In this document: positions 1 through 5,886 of the stretch, piece after piece
Layout: every line of letters starts with the position of its first letter
Position numbering within the stretch: position 1 is the stretch's first letter
NCBI GenBank assembly: GCA_946481035.1
Contig: CAMLNK010000296.1
Coordinates: forward strand, 1 to 5,886
DNA length: 5,886 nucleotides
Direction of reading: 5' to 3'
Source: an uncultured Dyadobacter sp.
GTDB taxonomy: Bacteria > Bacteroidota > Bacteroidia > Cytophagales > Spirosomataceae
The notes under the pieces: generated by a model
What the model was told of the DNA's origin: nothing
Database searches by the model: none
What the model saw: only the letters and a program-made list of their open reading frames with translations
Position numbers and translations under genes: made by a program

Positions 1-17
1 TTCCTCCCCTCTTCCCC
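1..17 (-). repeat. Start of a purine-rich octad repeat after permease 1, cut by window edge
   Basis: On the minus strand the sequence from the final G of the TAG stop codon of permease 1 contains GGGG at 17 and again at 9, eight bases apart, in an all-purine stretch running to the window edge. It resembles the purine arm that follows permease 3. Only two units are visible, so the identification rests on analogy with the two complete junctions. Confidence 0.5.
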
Positions 18-2386
18 TATTCCGCCCTGAGGCTCTTCACCGGATTAATGAGCGCGGCGCGGATCGCCTGGAAACTGACGGTCAGTAAGGTGATCCCGAG
101 CGCTCCGAGGCCGGTACCGGCGAAAATCCACCAGGATATTTCGGTACGATAGGGATAGGTTTTCAGCCAGCCGCTCATGAAATACCAGGCAATAGGCCCC
201 GAAATGACGCAGGCTACGATCACCAGCACGAGGAAATCGGTGGAGAGCAGTTTCCACAGGTTGGCAACAGACGCTCCCAGCACCTTTCTTATCCCTATTT
301 CTTTGGTCCGCTGCTCGGCGACAAACGACGCCAGCCCGAAAAGGCCCAGGCACGAAATAAAAATTGCCAGCGCGGTGAAGAATGAAGCGAGTTTGCCAAT
401 CCGCTCTTCGTCTGCAAACTTTTTGGAATAGCGGGCGTCGACAAACTGGTAGATGAACGGACTGCCCGGATCATATTTTTTGAAAACCGCCCCGACTTTT
501 TCCAGGGCAGCGCTCATCCCGGCCGAAGGCGCCAACCGGATGTTGATCATGTTCGTGTTCCGATAGTTAACGACGTAGAAAGTCGGGCTTACGGCATTGA
601 ACGGCGACTCCCGGATCATGTCTTTCGTTACGCCGATCACCCGATATTCCTTGCCTCCCCAATTCAGCATCGTTTCAAGCGGCTTTTTGAGCGCCATTAA
701 TTCCAGAGCGGTTTCGTTGATAATCATAGCCGTCGAATCGGTCGCGTGCTCGCGCGAGAAATCACGGCCCTGAGTTATTTCCCAACCGACTGTTTTTCCA
801 AAATCGTGCGAAATACTGTTGGCCATCAGCAAAGGGATCGCATCCGGCGCCTTACCCGGCCACGAAAGATTGGTAACGCCTCCGTATTGCGCAGTCACCG
901 ACCCGGTCGACTGCGAATAGCCGCTCACCACACCGGTATTCATCAAATCGTTTTTCAGGGCATTATAATGTCCGTACAATGCCGGCGAGGTCATATCCAC
1001 TTCGATCAACCCTTCTCTGCTGTACCCCACCGGACGGTTTTTCGCATGCTGGATCTGCCGGAAAACCACCACCGTACCGATGATCAGCGTCACAGAAACC
1101 GTGAACTGCGTTACCACCAGTATTTTACGGGGTAATGCGGCAAACCGCCCGGCCTTGAATGTCCCTTTCAGCACTTTTAATGGTTGGAAAGATGAAAGGT
1201 ACAGGGCGGGATAGCTGCCGGCAATCGTGGCTGTGAGTAAGCTGAAAACAATTCCGGCGATCCAGAACAGCGGGTTAGCGAGCGGCAATGTGATCTTTTT
1301 TTCGGCCACTTCGTTGAAAGCCGGCAATGCAAGCCCGGCCAATGCCAGTGAGAGTACAAATGCAATCAGTACCACTAGTACCGATTCACTAAAAAACTGG
1401 CTCACCAGCTGTGCCCGCACCGAGCCGATCGCCTTGCGGATTCCCACTTCCTTGGCACGCTTCTCGGAACGCGCCGTACTCAGGTTCATAAAATTGATAC
1501 ACGCCAGCAAAAGCACAAAAACACCGATAGTCCCGAAAAGCCACACGAAAGTGACCAGGCCGCCCACGTTGACCCCGTTCTCGAAGTCGGAATACAGGTG
1601 CCAGCGGTTCATTGGGTGCAGGAAAAACGCGGGTTTATAGCCGGGCGGATTTTCCCTTTTCATACGTGAGTCTTTGATCTTAGCCGAAGCCACCCCAAAA
1701 TCGGCGCCTTCGCGCAGCTGTACATATACCTGATACGAATTTTCGTCCCAATTTTTCTCCGCTCCCTGCACCGAGGGGTCGATCGCAACAAAAAGGTCCC
1801 AGGGTGCGAGCACATAGGCATCCCTGAACGTGCTGTTATTCGGAATATCTTCATATACTCCTGCCACCTTCACATCGCGGTTGCTATTCAGCTTGACAAC
1901 CCTGTCGACAGGATTTGCATCGCCAAAAAGTGCCCGGGCAAATGATTCGGAGAGCAGTATTGAATTGATATCCTTCAAATTGTCGGTACCAGACACCATA
2001 CGGATCGACATCATTTTGGTAAATGCAGGTTGCACGTAGCGACCCACCTTCGAGAACATTTTGTCCCCATTTGAAATCATAATATCCCGGTAAGCCGACT
2101 TACTGACCGCCTCAAAATCGGGATACTTCTCGTTCATCTCCACTGCCAGCGGCAACGGCACCACGTCATAGGCCGATTTTTCCGGCCCGAATTGTACAAA
2201 CTGCCACACCTGCCCGATGCGCTTATGATTTTGGTGATAGTGGTTGAACGACACCTCATCATAGACCCATAGTCCAATCAGCACAGCCACAGCCATACCC
2301 ACCGAAAGCCCGCCAATGTTAATGGAAGAATACCCCTTGCTTTTCAGCAAGTTTCTCCATGCGATTTTGAAGTAGTTACGTATCAT
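17..2386 (-). CDS. MacB/FtsX-family ABC transporter permease (permease 1), complete
   Basis: Inner-membrane permease subunit of an ABC transporter; the ATPase is encoded elsewhere. The 789-residue product reads as a tandem duplication of the MacB membrane unit: TM1 at about residues 21-41, extracytoplasmic core domain about 45-275, TM2-TM4 in about 283-398, TM5 about 422-442, second core domain about 445-660, TM6-TM8 in about 667-773. The cytoplasmic loops that should contact the ATPases are visible as the SEKRAKEVGIRKAIGS segment (307-322) and the EQRTKEIGIRKVLGAS segment (691-706). It ends in NPVKSLRAE and TAG. I chose the ATG at 2386 because it gives MIRNYFKIAWRNL, matching the start of permease 2 and exactly its length. 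An in-frame GTG at 2410 would add eight residues but lies inside the upstream repeat arm. No Shine-Dalgarno is seen; the leader is A-rich. It starts 148 bp after permease 2 and is probably co-transcribed with it. The substrate is unknown; peptide, lipid or drug export is inference from the family. Confidence 0.93.
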   Translation of the reverse strand: MIRNYFKIAWRNLLKSKGYSSINIGGLSVGMAVAVLIGLWVYDEVSFNHYHQNHKRIGQVWQFVQFGPEKSAYDVVPLPLAVEMNEKYPDFEAVSKSAYRDIMISNGDKMFSKVGRYVQPAFTKMMSIRMVSGTDNLKDINSILLSESFARALFGDANPVDRVVKLNSNRDVKVAGVYEDIPNNSTFRDAYVLAPWDLFVAIDPSVQGAEKNWDENSYQVYVQLREGADFGVASAKIKDSRMKRENPPGYKPAFFLHPMNRWHLYSDFENGVNVGGLVTFVWLFGTIGVFVLLLACINFMNLSTARSEKRAKEVGIRKAIGSVRAQLVSQFFSESVLVVLIAFVLSLALAGLALPAFNEVAEKKITLPLANPLFWIAGIVFSLLTATIAGSYPALYLSSFQPLKVLKGTFKAGRFAALPRKILVVTQFTVSVTLIIGTVVVFRQIQHAKNRPVGYSREGLIEVDMTSPALYGHYNALKNDLMNTGVVSGYSQSTGSVTAQYGGVTNLSWPGKAPDAIPLLMANSISHDFGKTVGWEITQGRDFSREHATDSTAMIINETALELMALKKPLETMLNWGGKEYRVIGVTKDMIRESPFNAVSPTFYVVNYRNTNMINIRLAPSAGMSAALEKVGAVFKKYDPGSPFIYQFVDARYSKKFADEERIGKLASFFTALAIFISCLGLFGLASFVAEQRTKEIGIRKVLGASVANLWKLLSTDFLVLVIVACVISGPIAWYFMSGWLKTYPYRTEISWWIFAGTGLGALGITLLTVSFQAIRAALINPVKSLRAE

Positions 2387-2404
2387 GTTCGTTGTATGTT
2401 TTTT
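2387..2404 (-). promoter_or_regulatory. A-rich translation leader of permease 1
   Basis: Eighteen bases between the end of the heptad repeat arm and the ATG at 2386 are mostly A and C, with one T and one G, and contain no Shine-Dalgarno. It parallels the 16-base leader of permease 2 in length, composition and position beside a hairpin arm. It favours the ATG at 2386 over the in-frame GTG at 2410. Confidence 0.55.
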
Positions 2405-2529
2405 GACCACGGACCGCCGACCATCGACCGCCGATCGCTCTTCTTGTTTTTACCTTAATCAAAGACTACCATGGTCTATGGTCGGCCGAAGGCCCATGGT
2501 CCGCGGTCGGCCGTCAGCGGTCAATGGTC
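2405..2529 (-). repeat. Heptad-phased inverted repeat between permease 2 and permease 1
   Basis: Read on the minus strand, GACC-like cores start at 2529, 2522, 2515, 2508 and 2501, exactly seven bases apart, with GGCC in the same phase at 2494 and 2487 and a further GACC pair at 2483 and 2476. The second arm carries the complement, with GATC or GGTC cores at 2436, 2429, 2422, 2415 and 2408, again exactly seven apart. Folding arm 2529-2497 on arm 2437-2405 gives 24 Watson-Crick pairs and 3 G-U pairs out of 33, with a 59-nt loop. The first arm starts 5 nt after the stop codon of permease 2; the second ends 18 nt before the ATG of permease 1. No U-run follows, so it is not a standard intrinsic terminator. 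The role is unknown; mRNA stability or translational control is inference. Confidence 0.85.
2468..2500 (-). repeat. Nested palindrome inside the heptad repeat
   Basis: On the minus strand ACCATGG (2500-2494) is the exact inverse of CCATGGT (2474-2468), and between them GCC and GGC flank a TTC loop (2493-2485). CCATGG itself is a palindrome and occurs twice here (2499-2494 and 2475-2470). This inner stem could form in addition to the outer 33-bp arms or compete with them, because its first arm overlaps the end of the outer arm by four bases. Confidence 0.65.
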
Positions 2530-2534
2530 AGTCA

Positions 2535-4904
2535 TCATTCCGATCTAAGACTTTTAACAGGATTCATCAATGCCGCCTTAATGCTTTGAAAACTGATCGT
2601 CGCGAGCGTCACGAGCACTGCGGCCACGCCTGCGCCCAGGAACACAAAAGGACTGATATGGATATGGTAATTATAATTGGCCAGCCATTTTTGGAGAAAA
2701 TAATAGGCCAGCGGCGACGCAATCGCGCAGCTGATCACTACCAGCAGCACAAAATCGCGCGACAGCAGCAGCCAGAGCTGTGAAATCGACGCTCCCAGCA
2801 CTTTGCGGACGCCGATTTCCTTCGTCCGCCGCTCGGCCATAAACGAAGCCAGTCCGAAGAGCCCAAGGCAACTGATCAGGATCGCCAGGACGGCGAAAAT
2901 GCCCGCCAGTTGCCCGATCTGACTCTCGCTGCGGAATTTCTGATCATATTCGTCGTCTACGAAACGGTATTCGAAGGGGTAGGAAGGGTTGTATTTCTCA
3001 ACCACCGGCTGGATCGCGGCGAGCGCCTTTTTGGTCTCTGCCCCATTTTTAAAGCGGATCAGTCCCTGGAAAGTAAAATAGGGGCGCATCAGCATAATGG
3101 CGGGCTGTACTTCGTCGTACGGATTTTGCTGGATCACGTCTTTGGTAACCCCTATTACCGTCATATCCTCATCACCAAACTTCACGTGGCTACCTACCGG
3201 GTTCTTGAAACCCATCAGTTTCACCGAAGCTTCGTTGAGTACAATGGCATTGCTATCTGTAAGCATCTTTTCAGCAAAAAATCTGCCCTGTTTCAATTTA
3301 AGGCCCGCCGCGTTGAAATAGGAAGGATCAACCATCACTACGGTAAACAATCGCTGGCTGTTCGGGTCCTTTCCGGGCCATGAAAACCCTGACCATTGAT
3401 TGTAGACTCCTGTCATAGGGCTCGACGTTTTGCTCACGGCCTCCACGTAACCGGTACCCATCAGCTCCGTTTTCATGGGAATAAAGTTCTTTTGCAAGTC
3501 GCTTGAAAGGCTCATCCAGATCAGTTTTTCGGGGTTATAACCCATCGGCCGGCTTTTGGCATGCTGGATTTGCTGGAAAACAATCACCGTCCCGATAATG
3601 AGCGCGATCGAGAATGTAAACTGGGTCACAACCAATATCTTCCGCGGCAAATTGGCCGCCCTTCCAACCTGAAATGTGCCTTTCAGAACTTTTACGGGCG
3701 CGAATCCCGATAAATACAACGCCGGATAACTTCCCGCGAGCAAACCTGTGACCACGCAACCCGCGAGGGCTACGGCCATCAATGGAAGGTCGTTCAGGCT
3801 GAATGTAATATGCTCAAAACCGACATTTTTGAGATAGGGTAATGCAAATTCAACAATCACCAGCGAGATCACAAAACCCAGCAATGCCGTAAGCATCGAT
3901 TCCGTGAGAAACTGGGCAATGAGTTGCTGCCGCAGCGAACCAACCGCCTTGCGTATCCCCACTTCCCGCGCCCGTTTCTCCGAACGTGCGGTACTAAGAT
4001 TCATAAAGTTAATGCAGGCGATCAGCAGCACCAGTATTCCTATCACACCAAAAAGCCGCACATATTCGATGGCCCCGCCGGTATTTACCCAGTCCTTGAA
4101 TTCACCAAACAAATGCCACTTCGACATCGGATGCACAAAAAGCAGGCTTTCCTGCTTGTCGTTCATCTTCTGCCGCACCAGGTTGGCGATGCGCGCCGAA
4201 AATACCTCCGGCGTAACGCCGTCGTTCAGTTGTACAATGGTTTGGAGAAAATTATTCCCCCACTGATCCAGTGCCCCGCGGACAAAGTCGGACGTGGCAA
4301 TATTCAGCTCATAGGGCATCAGGTAGTCGAATTGGAATGACGAATTCTTTGGAATATCCTTTAATATACCCGTTACCATCACTTCAAACTGGTTGTCGAT
4401 CCGGATCACCTTCCCTACGGGTTCCACATTGCCGAACATCGCTTTCGCGAGCGACTCCGTCAATACAATCGAATACGGGTCTTTCAAAACCTGCTCCGCA
4501 TTACCCTTCACGAGCGGGAATGTGAACATTTTCAGAAAATCGGGATCGACATAATGGCCTGACCTGCTCAGTTTCTGATCGCCGGCCACCAGGCTGTGCT
4601 TATCGCCCCAATCCATCCGCGTGACGTACTTCGCCTCGGAAAAATTCGTCCGCAGTTCTGTCGCCAGCGGAAGCATAATGCCGTTTTGCGTGCCCTTATG
4701 ATTGTTGAAATGCGTCTTTTTCATGACCCTGGCGATATTCGCCCGGTTTTCATGAAAATTATCAAAGCTCCATTCATACCGTACCCAAAGGCCGATGAGC
4801 AGCGCCACCGCCATCCCCATCGCCAGCCCCAGGATGTTGATCGCCGAATACCCCTTATTCTTAACCAGATTACGAAGGGCGATTTTTAGATAGTTTTTTA
4901 GCAT
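2535..4904 (-). CDS. MacB/FtsX-family ABC transporter permease (permease 2), complete
   Basis: A 789-residue paralogue of the gene at 17-2386 with the same two-half layout: TM1 about 21-41, first periplasmic core about 45-280, TM2 about 284-304, TM3 about 334-356, TM4 about 373-398, TM5 about 425-445, second core about 446-664, TM6 about 667-690, TM7 about 717-737, TM8 about 752-773. The two putative ATPase-coupling segments are SEKRAREVGIRKAVGS (308-323) and ERRTKEIGVRKVLGAS (691-706). The start is the ATG at 4904, giving MLKNYLKIALRNLVKNKGYS, the usual opening of this family, after a 16-nt leader of A, C and one T with no Shine-Dalgarno. It ends with two consecutive in-frame stops (TGA TGA, 2537-2532). 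No Walker A or signature motif is present, so it needs a separate ATPase. It closely resembles permease 1, for example around LPRKILVVTQF and IQHAK before the second core, and both differ from permease 3 in the second core. The substrate cannot be inferred. Confidence 0.95.
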   Translation of the reverse strand: MLKNYLKIALRNLVKNKGYSAINILGLAMGMAVALLIGLWVRYEWSFDNFHENRANIARVMKKTHFNNHKGTQNGIMLPLATELRTNFSEAKYVTRMDWGDKHSLVAGDQKLSRSGHYVDPDFLKMFTFPLVKGNAEQVLKDPYSIVLTESLAKAMFGNVEPVGKVIRIDNQFEVMVTGILKDIPKNSSFQFDYLMPYELNIATSDFVRGALDQWGNNFLQTIVQLNDGVTPEVFSARIANLVRQKMNDKQESLLFVHPMSKWHLFGEFKDWVNTGGAIEYVRLFGVIGILVLLIACINFMNLSTARSEKRAREVGIRKAVGSLRQQLIAQFLTESMLTALLGFVISLVIVEFALPYLKNVGFEHITFSLNDLPLMAVALAGCVVTGLLAGSYPALYLSGFAPVKVLKGTFQVGRAANLPRKILVVTQFTFSIALIIGTVIVFQQIQHAKSRPMGYNPEKLIWMSLSSDLQKNFIPMKTELMGTGYVEAVSKTSSPMTGVYNQWSGFSWPGKDPNSQRLFTVVMVDPSYFNAAGLKLKQGRFFAEKMLTDSNAIVLNEASVKLMGFKNPVGSHVKFGDEDMTVIGVTKDVIQQNPYDEVQPAIMLMRPYFTFQGLIRFKNGAETKKALAAIQPVVEKYNPSYPFEYRFVDDEYDQKFRSESQIGQLAGIFAVLAILISCLGLFGLASFMAERRTKEIGVRKVLGASISQLWLLLSRDFVLLVVISCAIASPLAYYFLQKWLANYNYHIHISPFVFLGAGVAAVLVTLATISFQSIKAALMNPVKSLRSE

Positions 4905-4920
4905 TGTTTTGTTTGTTTTA
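4905..4920 (-). promoter_or_regulatory. A-rich translation leader of permease 2
   Basis: Sixteen bases directly before the ATG are A and C with a single T, and contain no Shine-Dalgarno sequence. A-rich, SD-free leaders are typical of Bacteroidota genes. The leader begins exactly where the repeat arm ends, so it would stay single-stranded beside the hairpin. This supports 4904 as the start. Its use as an initiation signal is inference. Confidence 0.55.
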
Positions 4921-5021
4921 GGAAGAAAGGGGGAAAGGGAGGATGGAGGAAAGGAGGAAGGGGAAAAGGAATGGAAAATTAGTGATCCCTTTCCTCCATC
5001 CTCCCTTACTCCCTCACTCCC
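4921..5021 (-). repeat. Octad-phased purine/pyrimidine inverted repeat between permease 3 and permease 2
   Basis: On the minus strand, GGG or GGAG units start at 5021, 5013, 5005, 4997 and 4989, exactly eight bases apart. The complementary arm consists of C/T units whose C-runs end at 4953, 4945, 4937, 4929 and 4921, also eight apart. The core, 4935-4954 against 4988-5007, is a perfect 20-bp inverted repeat; extended to 4921-4954 against 4988-5021 it matches at 29 of 34 positions. The loop is 33 nt (4955-4987). The first arm includes the last two codons and the TGA stop of permease 3; the second arm ends 16 nt before the ATG of permease 2. No U-run follows, so a standard terminator is unlikely. 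The role is unknown. Confidence 0.88.
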
Positions 5022-5886
5022 TTCTTAAACTTTTAACAGGATTCATCAGAGCCGTTCGTATGGATTGAAAACTTACTGTAAACAAGGCGATTACCAAGCT
5101 CAGCGCCGACGCCGAAAGGAATACCCAGGCGCTCATTTCGACTTTATAAGGATAGTTTTCCAGCCATTTTTGCATGGCATAATAGGCCGCGGGAAAAGAG
5201 AGTACAAAAGACAAGGCCACGAGTTTGACAAAATCTGTGGAAAGCAATGCCACAATGCCCGCTATCGACGCACCGAGCACTTTACGGATCCCAATTTCCT
5301 TCGTCCGGCGCTCGGCTGCGAGCGTGGCCAGGCCAAATAACCCGATGCAGGAAATGAAGATCGTCAGTACCGCGCCGAAAAGCATGATTTCCTTCCATTT
5401 CGCCTCCGACTCGTAGCTTTTAAGATTCTCCTCGTCTACAAACTTGTAACTATACGGCACGATCGGGAAAAGTTTGCGAAATGTTTTGCCGATGTGTGCA
5501 AGGCTCGCCGATTCGGTGCCGGGTTTGATGCGGATAAATACTTTTCCGAATGTGTTACCCGGCTTCATCGTGAAAAGCTGCGGCCGGATGTTCGCGGTGA
5601 GCGACTGGAAATGGTAGTCCTTCACAACACCAACCACCGTATATTTCTCGCCCGGATTATACCAGAAATCCACTTCCTGCCCCAGCGGTTTCTTCCAACC
5701 CGCCTTTTTGACAAAAGTCTCGTTTACCAGCACAGCCTTCGTAGAATCCGAAGCCAGCTCTCCCGACAGTTCCCTGCCCTGTACCAAAGGTATTTTCAAC
5801 ACCGACAGGTAATTGGAACCGACCGTTTCGTAAGCAAACTCCATGTCCGTCCCCGCGTTGATCCTTGCCGTCGTGCCCCATTGACC
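5014..5886 (-). CDS. MacB/FtsX-family ABC transporter permease (permease 3), C-terminal part, cut by window edge
   Basis: The reading frame is open to the last base of the window, giving 290 residues that match roughly residues 500-789 of the neighbouring permeases. An internal ATG at 5844 is not a credible start: the 14 codons before it (GQWGTTARINAGTD) are open and the matching region in the paralogues is mid-protein. The fragment holds most of the second extracytoplasmic core (about 1-160, including VVGVVKDYHFQSL at 84-96), then three helices at about 167-188, 217-237 and 252-273, with the cytoplasmic coupling segment ERRTKEIGIRKVLGAS at 192-207. It ends in NPVKSLRRE and TGA. The KDYHFQSL motif is the common form in this family; permeases 1 and 2 carry a different version there (VTKDMIRESPF and VTKDVIQQNPY), so this copy belongs to a separate branch. 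Its last two codons and stop lie inside the purine-rich repeat of the following junction. The N-terminal half and true start lie outside the window. Confidence 0.93.
   Translation of the reverse strand, partial: GQWGTTARINAGTDMEFAYETVGSNYLSVLKIPLVQGRELSGELASDSTKAVLVNETFVKKAGWKKPLGQEVDFWYNPGEKYTVVGVVKDYHFQSLTANIRPQLFTMKPGNTFGKVFIRIKPGTESASLAHIGKTFRKLFPIVPYSYKFVDEENLKSYESEAKWKEIMLFGAVLTIFISCIGLFGLATLAAERRTKEIGIRKVLGASIAGIVALLSTDFVKLVALSFVLSFPAAYYAMQKWLENYPYKVEMSAWVFLSASALSLVIALFTVSFQSIRTALMNPVKSLRRE

Noticed and set aside
746..1640. Several plus-strand open frames opposite permease 1, and similar ones opposite permeases 2 and 3
   Set aside because: They are antisense shadows of well-supported permease genes, with no family match, leader or independent codon signal.
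2460..2468. Possible Bacteroidota -7 promoter box in the repeat loop (TAGTCTTTG on the minus strand)
   Set aside because: It has three rather than two bases between TA and TTTG, and no convincing -33 TTG is seen at the right distance.
2405..2529. Intrinsic terminator between permease 2 and permease 1
   Set aside because: The stem is strong but no T-run follows it on the transcribed strand; the next bases are A-rich and lead into a start codon.
2385..2783. Plus-strand open frame of 132 codons covering the heptad repeat
   Set aside because: It runs through the junction repeat and the antisense of the permease 2 C-terminus; the product is arginine-rich and low-complexity, with no recognisable domain.
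17..4904. Recent duplication or gene conversion between permeases 1 and 2
   Set aside because: Even where the proteins are nearly identical (for example the INFMNLSTARSEKRA segment) the third codon positions differ widely, so the duplication is old and no converted tract is obvious by eye.
4974..4981. Possible -7 promoter box TAATTTTC in the loop of the octad repeat
   Set aside because: The final G of the TAnnTTTG consensus is missing and the upstream region is purine-rich with no -33 TTG element.
2405..5021. CRISPR array or insertion-sequence ends
   Set aside because: Units of 7-8 nt without unique spacers do not fit CRISPR, and there is no transposase, terminal inverted repeat pair or target duplication around the junctions.

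Overview
The window holds three genes, all on the minus strand and in the same orientation: two complete ABC-transporter permeases of 789 residues each (17-2386 and 2535-4904) and the C-terminal 290 residues of a third (5014-5886, cut by the right edge). All three belong to the large MacB/FtsX-like permease family often found in tandem arrays in Bacteroidota. Each full-length copy has one transmembrane helix, an extracytoplasmic core domain and an FtsX helix bundle, and then repeats that layout. No ATPase gene, outer-membrane partner, regulator, RNA gene, CRISPR array or insertion sequence is visible. The family type, the absence of Shine-Dalgarno sequences, the A-rich leaders before the start codons and the roughly even base composition suggest a member of Bacteroidota, probably Cytophagales (Dyadobacter/Spirosoma-like). 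The genus is a guess.

Reading in the direction of transcription (right to left), the order is: C-terminal part of permease 3, a 109-bp junction, permease 2, a 148-bp junction, permease 1, and then the start of another purine-rich junction running off the left edge. Permeases 1 and 2 resemble each other more than either resembles permease 3. Their third codon positions have diverged widely, so this looks like an old duplication kept under selection rather than a recent copy.

The most interesting part is the two gene junctions. Both have the same layout: stop codon, a 33-34 nt arm, a loop, a 33-34 nt complementary arm, a 16-18 nt A-rich leader, and ATG. The sequences themselves are unrelated. 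The arms at 2405-2529 are built of degenerate 7-nt units (GACCNNN in one arm, its complement in the other). The arms at 4921-5021 are built of degenerate 8-nt units (purine-rich GGGAG-type units and their pyrimidine complement). The fragment at 1-17 starts in the same way, with an 8-nt purine period anchored on the stop codon of permease 1. Similar architecture with different sequence and period at successive junctions is not explained by an ordinary terminator, promoter or known mobile element.

Functionally, the permeases would sit in the inner membrane and work with a separately encoded MacB/LolD-type ATPase, probably moving or sensing peptides, lipids or drugs across the envelope. The substrate cannot be read from the sequence. 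The junction hairpins could set mRNA stability or translation of each gene in a shared transcript.
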